A DNA stretch of 64,000 nucleotides from Gemmatimonadota bacterium (GTDB lineage Bacteria > JAAXHH01), in NCBI GenBank assembly GCA_009841265.1, contig VXMB01000009.1, positions 1,161,911 to 1,225,910 on the forward strand. The letters run 5' to 3'. The position numbers and the translations under genes are program-made. The notes under the pieces were generated by a model. It searched no databases, was not told the DNA's origin, and worked only from the letters and a program-made list of their open reading frames with translations. Below are positions 17,995 to 27,295 of this stretch, piece by piece. Position 1 is the stretch's first letter, and every line of letters starts with the position of its first letter.

Positions 17995-20268
17995 CTACAT
18001 GATCAGGTCGCGCATCGCGTAGATGATCCTCCGGGCGCGCATCCTGGTCTCGTACTTCTGCCGCGCCAGACCGCTTCGCGAAAGGTTCTCCGCTTTCAAC
18101 TGGATGTGGAACCTGAAGCACTGCGACGTACCCGACGGCCGCACGGTCAGGTAGTTGAGTCTTTCCTCGTCGAAATAGAATCGAATGCCCTCATCGGGAA
18201 ATCCCGGCCACTGGTGCGCATCCGCGTACTTGCCCGCCACGAAGGTTTCCGATGACCGCACCGGGAGACCGTCCAGCGTAAGGGTCTCTCCGTCCCGCAC
18301 GCGTTGTCCCAACTCTGCGCATCGTCTCAGGATGCCGATCTTCCGCGTCAGCCCTTCCAATCCCTTGAATTCTCCCCAACGCGGGACCGGAACGACGTCG
18401 GTGGCGAAATACCCGATATCGGGATCCAGGTAAATCTGTTCGTCGATCAGTTCGTAGACCGTCGTCCCGTGGGACGCGGCATAGGCCGCCACTTCGGCGA
18501 GCAGGATCGCGGCGAAGACACCGTCCTTGTCGCGCACGTGGCCGTTGCTTCCCATGGCCGCGTCCGTGGCGGGCGGTCCTCCCAGGATACTGAACCCGTT
18601 GCTCTGCTCCAGGCAGCCCACGTTGCAGCGTCGGGGCATACCCTCCATGTCCAAGGCCTGATAGACGATATCTTTGAACCGGGGGTCCGACAGGTCGTCG
18701 CCCGACCAGACCCGTTCCACCGCGTTGGCGATCAGGCCGAACCCGACCCAGGTCTTTACGACGCCGACGCCGTGTTTCCGTGCGAGCCGGACCAGTGCGT
18801 CGGTCGTGATGTGGGAAAGCACGATGAACGACTCTTCCGGCCGCGGGTGAAACGCCCGCGAGTCTTCAGCGCCCCGCGCGTTCCCGCCCAGCCCCCGCGT
18901 GCTCCCGTCCCGCGTGCTCCCGGCACCCTGCGTCAGGCGGTACCAGAGCAGCAGAGACCATGCGTCGTCAGCCGACAGCAGCACATGGGACCGGTTGTCG
19001 TGGTATTTCCGGTAGGCCCGGGGGACCTTGACCACGAGCCCCGCCCGGTCGGCGTCCGGGTCGGTCCCGATCATCAGGTCGAGCGCTTCCATGGCCTCAG
19101 CGCCGTATTGTTCGACGAAGGCGTCGACGGCGATCTCGGACGCCGTGGGATCACCCGGGTCCGGTTGTTGTTCGGGATGGTCCTGGAAGGCCGGGAAGAG
19201 CCCGTTGAGCTCGTTCAACCGGTGGCGGGTTACCGTGTCCACCCGGGTGAAACCGAAATCACTCAACAGCCGGGGCACGGCCTTGCGTCCGGCCCCGTGA
19301 AACGCGCAGTACCCGATCCCAATGGAGGGCGCCCACGACTTCATCATCGCGGCGTCGGAAATGAATCCCCGGATCTGGTCCTGGTACATCCTGTGGATAT
19401 CGACGAGGGGACGGCCGAGATAGTCGAAACCTGCCAGCGGCGCGGCGCCGCCCAGGAACACGAGCTGGTTGCCGTCACGGTGTGGGTCTTCGGGGTGCTC
19501 CGGATCGACCCCGGCGTCATCGAAGTCCAGGAGGGCGACCTGGACCGGGGTCGTTTTCCGGATGTAGTCGTTGTAGATGACCGATCGTTCCCGGGGAGAA
19601 AACTGCGATCCCGTCCCGGCGGAGAGCTTGTAGCCGTTGTATCTACGGTCGTTATGGCTCGCCGAGATCAGGATGCCCATATCGGCACCCAGCGTAGGTA
19701 TGGCGAAGGTCATTTCCGGGTACGGACAGGCTTCGTCGAAGAGGTAGACTTTCAGCCCCTCCGCGAGGAAAACCCCGGATACCAGCCGGGCGAAATCCTG
19801 GCCCGCCACCCGGCTGTCATAGCCGATGACGATGGACCGGAGTCCATGGTCGGTCGCGTACTTCGCGACGCCCGTGGACTTCAGCAGGAGAACGATGTTG
19901 TTGAGGGTATTCGGCCCCTTGAGGATGGGGGCGTCCATGCCGTCCCGGGCGAGGATCAGCAGTTCTTCGTCCGACATGGCGGCTTTGCCGCGTATGCCCG
20001 CCGTGCCGAACTTGATCTCGTCCACGTAGGCTTCGACCAGTTCGTCCCACCTGGCCGCTTCGACCGCGCTTCTCAGTCCTTCGCCGAGCCGTGGGGACAA
20101 CCGGCTGATGTGAGGGTCGGTCAACCAGCGGCGAAGATTCGGAAGCACGTTCAGACGGGCCTGTTCGTAGAGACCTTCGTCGATCAGCCCGCGGCGGAAC
20201 TGCTCTTCGAGGAAACCGGAGATTCCGGCTTTCGCCTTCCGAACGACGGCGTCGGCGTCGATCGCCAT
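17995..20268 (-). CDS. Phosphoglucomutase/phosphomannomutase family protein
   Basis: This alpha-D-phosphohexomutase interconverts hexose 1- and 6-phosphates or pentose phosphates. The N-terminal FGTAGIRG signature (87-94), catalytic serine loop ISASHNDRRYNGYK (201-214), metal loop GTDPDADRAG (401-410) and C-terminal phosphate loop RPSGTSQ are all present. At 757 residues it is longer than the bacterial norm (about 460-580). Part of the excess is a Gly/Arg-rich insert near residues 446-470 made of a short repeat, plus other insertions. The exact sugar cannot be told from sequence. Supplying activated hexose for the downstream LPS-type genes is plausible but is an inference. Confidence 0.9.
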   Translation of the reverse strand: MAIDADAVVRKAKAGISGFLEEQFRRGLIDEGLYEQARLNVLPNLRRWLTDPHISRLSPRLGEGLRSAVEAARWDELVEAYVDEIKFGTAGIRGKAAMSDEELLILARDGMDAPILKGPNTLNNIVLLLKSTGVAKYATDHGLRSIVIGYDSRVAGQDFARLVSGVFLAEGLKVYLFDEACPYPEMTFAIPTLGADMGILISASHNDRRYNGYKLSAGTGSQFSPRERSVIYNDYIRKTTPVQVALLDFDDAGVDPEHPEDPHRDGNQLVFLGGAAPLAGFDYLGRPLVDIHRMYQDQIRGFISDAAMMKSWAPSIGIGYCAFHGAGRKAVPRLLSDFGFTRVDTVTRHRLNELNGLFPAFQDHPEQQPDPGDPTASEIAVDAFVEQYGAEAMEALDLMIGTDPDADRAGLVVKVPRAYRKYHDNRSHVLLSADDAWSLLLWYRLTQGAGSTRDGSTRGLGGNARGAEDSRAFHPRPEESFIVLSHITTDALVRLARKHGVGVVKTWVGFGLIANAVERVWSGDDLSDPRFKDIVYQALDMEGMPRRCNVGCLEQSNGFSILGGPPATDAAMGSNGHVRDKDGVFAAILLAEVAAYAASHGTTVYELIDEQIYLDPDIGYFATDVVPVPRWGEFKGLEGLTRKIGILRRCAELGQRVRDGETLTLDGLPVRSSETFVAGKYADAHQWPGFPDEGIRFYFDEERLNYLTVRPSGTSQCFRFHIQLKAENLSRSGLARQKYETRMRARRIIYAMRDLIM
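18894..18923. repeat. 15-bp tandem duplication inside the phosphomutase
   Basis: CCCGCGTGCTCCCGT is followed directly by a second copy differing at one base. The translated insert is GSTRDGSTRG-like, between conserved parts of the enzyme, and looks like disordered filler. Confidence 0.8.
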
Positions 20269-20272
20269 GGGA

Positions 20273-20527
20273 TCACCCGTCGGCGATATGGACCTGCGTG
20301 CGCTTCTTCCCGTACCGGCGGAACTGGACGATGCCGTCCGTCAAGGCGAAGAGGGTGTCGTCGTTGCCGCGCCCAACGTTTTCTCCGGGCAGAATCCGCG
20401 TTCCCCGCTGCCGGACGATGATGTTGCCGGCCCGGACGCGCATGCCGTCTCCGGTCTTGACGCCGAGAAACTTGGGGTTGCTGTCTCTCCCGTTGCGAGA
20501 ACTTCCTACACCTTTCTTGTGGGCCAT
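20273..20527 (-). CDS. rpmA: 50S ribosomal protein L27
   Basis: L27 is an 84-residue protein whose N-terminal tail reaches the peptidyl transferase centre. [17 protein letters not shown] and the [19 protein letters not shown] core are diagnostic. It lies 19 bases after rplU, the normal L21-L27 pair. No cleavable Firmicutes-type extension is present. Confidence 0.97.
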   Translation of the reverse strand: MAHKKGVGSSRNGRDSNPKFLGVKTGDGMRVRAGNIIVRQRGTRILPGENVGRGNDDTLFALTDGIVQFRRYGKKRTQVHIADG

Positions 20528-20546
20528 CTGCGAAAATCCTTTCCGA

Positions 20547-20873
20547 TCAGTTGGTTGCGCTTGGGTCGTAATTGATGCCGGTAATTTCGAGCGCGGTATA
20601 TGGCTGCCTGTGCCCTCTCTTCCGGCGGTAGTTTTTACGGCGTTTCATCTTGAACACCACGATCTTGGGATGGCGGCCCTGCTCCGTAACCTTGGCCGTC
20701 ACGGTGGCCCCGGCTACCGTCGGCGTGCCGACCAGCGTCTCTCCGCCGCCCAGGAGGAGCACCTGGTCGATGGTGATCTCGTCTCCCACTTCGGCGGCGA
20801 TCTTCTCGACCTGGATCGTATCTCCCTCGTTGACACTGAACTGCTGATCGCCCGATCTGATCACAGCGTACAT
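20547..20873 (-). CDS. rplU: 50S ribosomal protein L21
   Basis: The 108-residue L21 binds 23S rRNA. It starts [14 protein letters not shown] and carries the basic C-terminal [17 protein letters not shown] segment typical of the family. It sits between RNase G and L27, the usual order being rng-rplU-rpmA. Confidence 0.96.
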   Translation of the reverse strand: MYAVIRSGDQQFSVNEGDTIQVEKIAAEVGDEITIDQVLLLGGGETLVGTPTVAGATVTAKVTEQGRHPKIVVFKMKRRKNYRRKRGHRQPYTALEITGINYDPSATN

Positions 20874-20887
20874 CTATCTCGCTCCTT

Positions 20888-20914
20888 GTCCGTTTGGTCC
20901 GTTTGGTCCGCTTA
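20888..20914. repeat. 9-bp tandem repeat between rng and rplU
   Basis: GTCCGTTTG occurs twice and is followed by GTCCGCTTA, whose last three bases are the rng stop codon on the minus strand. The array therefore runs from the end of rng into the 38-base spacer before rplU. It shares its GGTCCG core with the repeats in murE. Confidence 0.85.
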
Positions 20915-22447
20915 CTTGAACTCGTCGGTCACGTCCAGGTCCCGTTTGCCCGAAAACACGCGGAACTCTTCCACGTGCAGGAACGGGTCTTCCTCGACTT
21001 GAAGTTGCATCTTGTACTCGTCCTGCAGGTTCACCAGTTTCTCCCGTCCGTTCTCATGCAGACTCAACGCCACGGTGGGATGCACCTTGAGCTTGAGCTT
21101 TCGTTCTCTCAGGCCGGGCTTGGCCCGCTTCAGCCATCGGCCGATCTGGGTGACCATGGTGATGCGCGACATGATACGGCCGGTCCCGTCGCACACCGGG
21201 CACGCCTCGCTGAAGGTGAACAGCAGGCTGGGGCGAATCCGCTGTCGGGTCATCTCGATCAGCCCGAATTCGCTGATCTCCTTGGACATGCGTGTCCGCG
21301 CGCGGTCGTGCGACATGGCCTTCTCCATTTCCTGGTGCACCTGGCGCCGGTTCCCGCGGTCTTCCATGTCAATGAAATCGATGACGATGATCCCCCCGAT
21401 ATCCCTGAGCCTGAGCTGCCGCGCCACTTCCGCGCAAGCTTCCAGATTGGTCTGGAACACGGTTTCCTCGTGTCCCCTTGACCCCGCGTATCGTCCTGAA
21501 TTCACGTCGATCGTCACCAGCGCTTCGGTGGGTTCGATGAGGATGTAGCCGCCGTTCTTCAGCCATACCTTCCGGTGGAGCGCCTTGCCGATCTCGTTCT
21601 CGATCCCGTAGGCGTCGAACACCGGCGCCGTCCCATCGTACATGTGGACGCGCTCGCGAAGCTGGGGGGCCACGCCCTTGAGATAGGCCAGGATCTCCTT
21701 GTATACCGCCTTCGAGTCGATGATCACGCTGTCGATGTCGGGCGTGAACAGGTCGCGTATCATCCCGGACGTCATTTCGACGTCCTTGTGGATCATGGCG
21801 GGTGCCGGCGTCTTCCCGACCTCCTTCTCTATAGTCCGCCATATCCTGGTCAGCGCCTTGAGGTCGTTCTTCAACTCGGAGTCCGATTTGCCCAGGGCGG
21901 CGGTCCGCACGATGACCCCGAAGTCGTCGTCCTTGAGTTTCCTGGCCAGGTCCCTCAGCCTGCGCTTCTCACTCCAGTCGTCGATACGCCGGGAAACGCC
22001 GACGTAGTTGGCATGGGGCACCAGCACGAGGAACCTGCCCGGCAGGGAAATCTGCGAGGTGACCCGCGGTCCCTTGGTGCCGATGGACTCCTTCGTGATC
22101 TGGACAACGATCTCCTGGCCTTCCTTGACCATCTCCTGGATCTGGTATTCCCGGTCCCTGCTACGTCCGGATCCGGAATCCTGCTTCTCGTCGTCGTCGT
22201 CGAAATCGATCCAGTCGGCCCCACTGGTTACGTCCGATGCCTGCAGGAAGGCCGCCTTGTCCAGGCCGATATCCACAAAGGCCGCCTGAATGCTCGGTAT
22301 GACCGCCGTCACCACGCCCTTGCAGATGTTCCCGACCACGCGCTCGTGTTCCGGGCGTTCGACCAGCAACTCGACGAGATGGTTATCCTCGAGCATCGCG
22401 ATGCGCGTTTCGTGCGTGGCCGTCTCAACTATGATGTCTTTCCGCAA
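20912..22447 (-). CDS. rng: Ribonuclease G/E
   Basis: RNase G is a single-strand-specific endonuclease acting on 16S rRNA 5' ends and mRNA. The S1 domain (about 38-130) is interrupted by an acidic DFDDDDEKQDSGSGRSRDRE insert (81-100). The catalytic region carries VTIDVNSGRY (Asp314) and IVIDFIDM (Asp357), and the zinc-link motif CPVCDGTG starts at Cys416. The 511-residue size excludes the long RNase E scaffold. The start is TTG at 22447, supported by AAGG upstream and a family-like N-terminus. Confidence 0.94.
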   Translation of the reverse strand: MRKDIIVETATHETRIAMLEDNHLVELLVERPEHERVVGNICKGVVTAVIPSIQAAFVDIGLDKAAFLQASDVTSGADWIDFDDDDEKQDSGSGRSRDREYQIQEMVKEGQEIVVQITKESIGTKGPRVTSQISLPGRFLVLVPHANYVGVSRRIDDWSEKRRLRDLARKLKDDDFGVIVRTAALGKSDSELKNDLKALTRIWRTIEKEVGKTPAPAMIHKDVEMTSGMIRDLFTPDIDSVIIDSKAVYKEILAYLKGVAPQLRERVHMYDGTAPVFDAYGIENEIGKALHRKVWLKNGGYILIEPTEALVTIDVNSGRYAGSRGHEETVFQTNLEACAEVARQLRLRDIGGIIVIDFIDMEDRGNRRQVHQEMEKAMSHDRARTRMSKEISEFGLIEMTRQRIRPSLLFTFSEACPVCDGTGRIMSRITMVTQIGRWLKRAKPGLRERKLKLKVHPTVALSLHENGREKLVNLQDEYKMQLQVEEDPFLHVEEFRVFSGKRDLDVTDEFK

Positions 22448-22532
22448 ATATCAACCTTCTGTATGGTCCCTTAAGCGCCGGTTAACGTAAATGTTCCAAA
22501 GTAGTTAAATATAACATTCGGATGGCGTGGTG

Positions 22533-23582
22533 TCAAGTTCCGACTATTCCGACCGGAATATACGCGCGAATCTTTTCCAGCAGCTCCCCGGGTTCCAGCG
22601 TCGTCATGCATATATTGCCGATCGGACACTTGATCAGGTTGCAGCCGAGACAGTCGACGCTTTCCTTCCGCACCACGCCGTGACCGTCGCCCCAGGGGCC
22701 CTGGGCGCGGGGGTCGGTGGGACCGAAGATGCCGACAGTGGGAACGTTCAGCGCCGCGGCTATGTGCATCGGCGCGCTGTCGTTGCTGACCAGCAGGCTG
22801 CAGCGCTGAAGGAATGCGCCGAGTTCGGCGAGCGTCGTCTCCGGGAGCACGAGGGGACGGTTGCGCATGGCGCCGGTTACCCGCGCGACGAGCCCTTCCT
22901 CGCCCGGACCCCACAGGATCAGCACGTCCACGCCGTATTCATCGATCAGGGCGTCGGCCAGGCGGCCGAAAAACCCCGGCGGCCAACGCTTGATGGCCCA
23001 ACCACCGCCTGGATTCAGGCCGATGATCGCACGGCCGTCCGGGACGTGCTCCCGCAGCCATGCGTCTGCTTTATGGTGGGCCGACCCTGGTATGGCGACA
23101 TGCGGCCAGTCGGCGGCCACCGGGATGTCCAGCGCCGCCAGGGCTTCCAGGTGGAACTGGACCTCGTGCCCTGGCCGGCAGGAGGGCGTGACTACGGTGG
23201 TGTAGGCGTGGCGGCGCCCCCGGAAAGCGAAACCGACCCGGTCCGGCGCCCCGGTCAGCCAGGTCAACAAGGCGCTGCGGGGATTTCCGAAGAGGTCGAA
23301 TACGAGATCGAAGCGTCTCTGGCGCAGATTGCGATAGAACCGCGCCTGTTCGCGCCAGGAAACGCGGATGCCCAGGCTTCCCCACCGGCGCAGGGGCAGC
23401 ACGATGAGCTCGTCCAGCAAGGGATTCCACCGCAGGACGTCGGCGGAAGCCTCCTCCGTCAGGAAGGAGAGGCGGGCCCGCGGGAAGCGCCGATTCAGGT
23501 TCTCGATGACGGGCGTCGCCAGGACGACGTCCCCGGTGGCCCGCAGTTTAATGACCAGTATGCGCCTGGGATCTTCGGGCAT
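22533..23582 (-). CDS. Heptosyltransferase-family glycosyltransferase (GT9)
   Basis: GT9 enzymes such as WaaC/WaaF transfer heptose from an ADP-sugar to the LPS inner core in the cytoplasm. The N-terminal ILVIKLRATGDVVLATPVI (with the conserved Gly-Asp), GLNPGGGWAIKRWP in the second domain and the LLVSNDSAPMHIAAAL nucleotide motif are clear. A Cys-rich tail (CLGCNLIKCPIGNICM) is common in this family. The start ATG at 23582 gives 349 residues. It lies four bases after a paralogue. The acceptor sugar cannot be assigned. Confidence 0.88.
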   Translation of the reverse strand: MPEDPRRILVIKLRATGDVVLATPVIENLNRRFPRARLSFLTEEASADVLRWNPLLDELIVLPLRRWGSLGIRVSWREQARFYRNLRQRRFDLVFDLFGNPRSALLTWLTGAPDRVGFAFRGRRHAYTTVVTPSCRPGHEVQFHLEALAALDIPVAADWPHVAIPGSAHHKADAWLREHVPDGRAIIGLNPGGGWAIKRWPPGFFGRLADALIDEYGVDVLILWGPGEEGLVARVTGAMRNRPLVLPETTLAELGAFLQRCSLLVSNDSAPMHIAAALNVPTVGIFGPTDPRAQGPWGDGHGVVRKESVDCLGCNLIKCPIGNICMTTLEPGELLEKIRAYIPVGIVGT

Positions 23583-23586
23583 AGGC

Positions 23587-24645
23587 CTACTCCGCCGGAC
23601 GGTTGGAAATCCCGCGCAGGACGGACTCCGTGGCCTCCAGGACCTGGCACGGCGATATCGATTCGATACATGGTGTCGGCCGGACGCAGAAATCGCGGCC
23701 GCAACAGTCGTCCACACCGGCTTCCAGGGCGAAGTGCCCTTCGGCCTGTGAATAGGGAAACCAGATCCGCGGGTTGCTCGGACCGAATAGGCCGATCGTT
23801 GGCGTTCCCACGGCCGCGGCGATATGCATCGGCCCGCAGTCATTGGAAACGAACAGGTCGCACCGCCGGATCAACGCGGCCAGCCGGGCGAGTGAACCGG
23901 TTTCCACGACGGGACAGGCGACGCCCGCCATGCCGGCCAACCCGTCCATAGCCTCCCGCTGCCCCGGTCCCGCGACCACCAGTACACGCAGGTCCAGCGC
24001 TTCGATCATCCGTCGGGCCAGTTCGGCGAATCGGCCCGCGCTCCACGTCTTGGCCGGCCAGCTTGCGCCGGGGTTCAGCGCGGCGATCAGGCGGTCGCCG
24101 TCCACGCCCCGCTTCGCGAGCCAGGAATCGGCCCATGCCGCGTCTTCGGCGGAGAAATGGACCTCGGTGCGGTCGTCATCCGCGGGAACGCCGATCGTAC
24201 GGACCGCATCCAGGTAGGCATCCACTACCCGGAGAGAATCCGACCGCCTGATCTTGACATTGTACGCCGCGCCCCTTCCCCGCACGTCATAACCGACCCG
24301 CATCCGGGCGCCCGTGGCCAGGGTCAGCAGCGCGCTGCGCGGATTGCCGAAGAGATCGATCACCAGGTCGAAACGGCGCTTTCGCAGGGCACGGAGGAAG
24401 CGCAGCTGTTCCCCGCAGCGGGTCAGCACGGACCGGCCAGGCAGGAGTTCGTCAGGTAGCGCGATCACCTCTTCCAGGTAAGGGTTCCGGGCGAGGACCG
24501 CCGCGGGTCCCGACTCCGCGAGGTAGAAGAGTTCCGCTTCCGCGTAGTGCCGCTTCAACGCCCTGATCACCGGCGTGGTAAGCACCACGTCGCCGATGAA
24601 GCGCAAACGGGAAATGAGGATCCGTCTTGCCTTCGGGACGTCCAT
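23587..24645 (-). CDS. Heptosyltransferase-family glycosyltransferase (GT9), paralogue of its neighbour
   Basis: A second GT9 enzyme of 352 residues begins MDVPKARRILISRLRFIGDV. It shares with the next gene the segment RRFDLVIDLFGNPRSALLT and the VSNDCGPMHIAAAVGTPTIGLFGPSNP nucleotide region (about 265-295), so the two look like a tandem duplication that has diverged. The tail again holds several cysteines. An earlier ATG at 24696 is possible but adds a lysine/arginine-rich stretch not typical of the family. Likely role: LPS core heptose or related sugar addition. Confidence 0.88.
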   Translation of the reverse strand: MDVPKARRILISRLRFIGDVVLTTPVIRALKRHYAEAELFYLAESGPAAVLARNPYLEEVIALPDELLPGRSVLTRCGEQLRFLRALRKRRFDLVIDLFGNPRSALLTLATGARMRVGYDVRGRGAAYNVKIRRSDSLRVVDAYLDAVRTIGVPADDDRTEVHFSAEDAAWADSWLAKRGVDGDRLIAALNPGASWPAKTWSAGRFAELARRMIEALDLRVLVVAGPGQREAMDGLAGMAGVACPVVETGSLARLAALIRRCDLFVSNDCGPMHIAAAVGTPTIGLFGPSNPRIWFPYSQAEGHFALEAGVDDCCGRDFCVRPTPCIESISPCQVLEATESVLRGISNRPAE

Positions 24646-24703
24646 AAGACCTCGAGCGTTTTTTTTGGTTCGGGCGACACGCCGATCAGGCCGCATCGCG
24701 TGC

Positions 24704-25657
24704 TCAACTTTCGCGGCCCGCCCACCCGGACGTCGACCCCAGGATCTCGCGGTCGGTTGCTACGGGATCCGGGTCGGATCGCCGCCGCGTCCTCACCGCA
24801 TCAACGAGGCGCGCCGCGTCCATCAGCGCACGCGGGAAGGTCAGGTCGCCCTTCAGCACCGCGCCGAGGAAACGAGCCATCATCCAGAAGACATGCGACA
24901 CCAGATACCTGAGGTCCCGCATGTTGCGCCACACGAAGAGAATCCGGTTTCTCGCGCTGACGCGGTCGATGAAGGCCCGGTCGTGCCGCGTGGCGATCGT
25001 CGCGCCGTGTTCGTGGGTGAGCCGGCTTTCCGGTTCGTAAAGCACGGTCCAACCCCGCTGATACGCGCGGTAGGACAGGTCCAGATCTTCCGAGTAGAAC
25101 GGGGCGTACAACGTATCGAACCCGCCCAGTGCCAGGTACTTCGACCGAGATACCGCCATGGCGGCCCCGTTGGCGTATAGGGTGAGTGTACGGCCTTCCC
25201 GCAGGGACTCACGTTCCGCCCACCTCAGCCGCAGCAGTCCGCAGTGCATGGCGCCCCGCACGAGACCGCCGCCGGGACGCCCGTCCCCGGCCTGGTAGAC
25301 CCGTGGATTGACGGCGAACACCCGATCATCACGGAAATGGGAAAGTAGGGGATCCAGGAAAGGGCCGGTGGCGACGACGTCGTTGTTGAGCAGGACCACG
25401 ACCTCGTGCGAAGCCCGCGACACCCCCGTGTTGCAGGCTGCGGCGAACCCCCTGTTCCCGTCGTGCCTGACCAGGACCGCGTCCGGACAGGCTGCCCACG
25501 TCCTTTCAGCCGTGTCGGCCGTGCTGCCGTCGTCCACCACCACGATCTCCGCCTGGTCCGCTGTCCCGTGGTCTTTCATTGAACGCAGGCACCGTTCGAC
25601 CAGATAGCCTGCATTCCACGTCGGGATCACGATACTGCATCGTTCGCACTGTGCCAT
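24704..25657 (-). CDS. Family 2 glycosyltransferase
   Basis: This 317-residue GT2 enzyme begins MAQCERCSIVIPTWNAGYLVE. The nucleotide-sugar site VVDDGSTADT, the LLNNDVVATG (DXD-like) motif and the YSEDLDLSYRAYQRG catalytic segment resemble rhamnosyltransferase-type GT2 enzymes. A C-terminal hydrophobic segment (YLVSHVFWMMARFLGAVL) may hold it at the membrane. It is part of the surface-polysaccharide cluster; donor and acceptor are unknown. Confidence 0.85.
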   Translation of the reverse strand: MAQCERCSIVIPTWNAGYLVERCLRSMKDHGTADQAEIVVVDDGSTADTAERTWAACPDAVLVRHDGNRGFAAACNTGVSRASHEVVVLLNNDVVATGPFLDPLLSHFRDDRVFAVNPRVYQAGDGRPGGGLVRGAMHCGLLRLRWAERESLREGRTLTLYANGAAMAVSRSKYLALGGFDTLYAPFYSEDLDLSYRAYQRGWTVLYEPESRLTHEHGATIATRHDRAFIDRVSARNRILFVWRNMRDLRYLVSHVFWMMARFLGAVLKGDLTFPRALMDAARLVDAVRTRRRSDPDPVATDREILGSTSGWAGRES

Positions 25658-25677
25658 GACTCCATCCGAATCGGCCG

Positions 25678-26466
25678 TCACGCGGAGGGCTTTGCCGGAC
25701 CTTCCGCGCGCCCCTCCGCCCCGTTTTCTCCCTGCCAGACCTTGACCAGCCTCAGGAACGAGTAAATCCCCATGCTCAGGCTGAAGAGGAGACCGGGAAA
25801 TCCGTCCCGGTACCCCCTTTTCACAATGTAGCACTTCCAAGCCATGCCGAGGGGGGAAAACACCAGGCGCAGCCGTCCCACGCGCTGTCCCGCCTTGATC
25901 CGCTCCTCCGCGTCCACGGAGGTGTACTGGTCGATGCGGGCGATGAAATCAGAGAGCGTGTTGTGCGAATCGTGGTAGAGATCTTCGTGGATCAGTCCAA
26001 GCTCGCCGTGGCCGTTTATCTCGATGTGGGCGTGCGCACCGCCGGTCCAGTACCCCTTGCCGTTTTTGAGGAGTCGGGGCTGGTAGCTCGGGTTGAGCGT
26101 TCCGTGCCGGATGGGAAACCGGAGAAAGTGTTCCTGGCGGTGGATCTTGTACCCGTCGAAATCCCCGCCGGACCGCAGCAGATCGCGGATACGCGCTTCG
26201 AGCCCTTCCGTGACGTATTCATCCGCGTCGAGAAAGAGGATCCAGTCCCCCCGGGCCTGCTCCATGCCGAAGTTCCGCTGGCCGGCAAAACCGGGCCACG
26301 GCCGCTGATACACGCGTCCCCCGCAGGATTCCGCGATTTCCACCGTGCCGTCGGTGCTGCCACTGTCCACCACGATGATCTCATCGGCCCAGGAAACCGG
26401 GTCCAGGCAGCGCCGGAGCTTGCACTCCTCATTGTACGTGATTACGACGACGGACAGCGATTGCAT
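25678..26466 (-). CDS. WaaE/KdtX-like family 2 glycosyltransferase
   Basis: The protein has 262 residues with a GT2 fold: VVITYNEECKLRRCLDPV at the start, the donor motif IIVVDSGSTDGT and the metal motif LFLDADEYV. The family related to LPS-core beta-glucosyltransferase WaaE/KdtX shows the same ADEIIVVDSGSTD segment and a C-terminal amphipathic/hydrophobic stretch, here PLGMAWKCYIVKRGYRDGFPG and beyond. It is one of three close paralogues in the cluster. Confidence 0.85.
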   Translation of the reverse strand: MQSLSVVVITYNEECKLRRCLDPVSWADEIIVVDSGSTDGTVEIAESCGGRVYQRPWPGFAGQRNFGMEQARGDWILFLDADEYVTEGLEARIRDLLRSGGDFDGYKIHRQEHFLRFPIRHGTLNPSYQPRLLKNGKGYWTGGAHAHIEINGHGELGLIHEDLYHDSHNTLSDFIARIDQYTSVDAEERIKAGQRVGRLRLVFSPLGMAWKCYIVKRGYRDGFPGLLFSLSMGIYSFLRLVKVWQGENGAEGRAEGPAKPSA

Positions 26467-26491
26467 GGGAGACGCCGGTGGATGCGCGGTT

Positions 26492-27277
26492 TCAGGAGGA
26501 TCGGCCCCCCGCGCCCGACTCGGCGTCGGCGGAGCCCCGGAGATGAAGGTGCCAGAGCTTGGCGTACTTGGTGAAAACGTAACAGGCGGAAAGGCCGCAC
26601 AGGATGAAGCCCGGCAGGCCGTCCAGAAAACCTCTACGCAATACGTACATTTTGAACAGGGTAAAAATCGGACGGAAAACCAGATCTGTCAAACGGAAAC
26701 GCCTGCCCGACCGGTAGAGCTGGCGGGCGCCGAGGCTGGTGAAGCTGTTGAACTTGTCCAGGTAGTGGTGGAGGGTGGGATCGGTATCGTGGATCATGGG
26801 GTGCTTCAGATCGCCGACCGGTCCCTGGATACGCAGCGTCTCGTGCACCTCGTCGTCGGTGAACCGGGGATCGGCCCCGCGCCGGAAAAGGCGAAGCACG
26901 TAGTCGGGGTACCATCCGCAATGCCGGATCCAGTGTCCCAGGAAAAGCGTCTTCCTCGCGATCCGGTAACCGGCGCGATCATCCTTTGCCGCGACGGCGA
27001 GGATTTCATCCCGCAGGTCCGGTGGAACGCGCTCGTCGGCATCCAGCCAGAGCACCCAGTCGCCCGTGGCGTGCTCCAGGGCCAGCTGCTTGGTCGGCCC
27101 GTAGCCCAGCCACTCCGATTCGACGACACGGTCGGCGTACTCCCGCGCGATGGCGACGGTATCATCGTCGCTCCCCGAATCCACGAGCACGATCTCGTCG
27201 GCGAACCGCGCGCTCTGCAGGCAGGCTTCGATCCGTGGAGCTTCGTTCCGGGCGATGATAATGACGGAAAGGGACAT
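26492..27277 (-). CDS. WaaE/KdtX-like family 2 glycosyltransferase
   Basis: A second paralogue, 261 residues, begins MSLSVIIIARNEAPRIEACLQS. It has EIVLVDSGSDDDT and the DXD-like LWLDADERVP. The middle region LFRRGADPRFTDDEVHETL and C-terminal FKMYVLRRGFLDGLPGF match its relatives at 25678 and 35434. Likely a sugar transferase acting on the LPS core or a lipid-linked glycan. Confidence 0.85.
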   Translation of the reverse strand: MSLSVIIIARNEAPRIEACLQSARFADEIVLVDSGSDDDTVAIAREYADRVVESEWLGYGPTKQLALEHATGDWVLWLDADERVPPDLRDEILAVAAKDDRAGYRIARKTLFLGHWIRHCGWYPDYVLRLFRRGADPRFTDDEVHETLRIQGPVGDLKHPMIHDTDPTLHHYLDKFNSFTSLGARQLYRSGRRFRLTDLVFRPIFTLFKMYVLRRGFLDGLPGFILCGLSACYVFTKYAKLWHLHLRGSADAESGAGGRSS

Positions 27278-27295
27278 GGCGCCGGCTCCCGGGGA

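Noticed and set aside
18304..20421. A 705-codon open frame opposite the phosphomutase
   Set aside because: The minus-strand frame has all catalytic motifs of the family; the plus frame has none and runs past the gene into rpmA.
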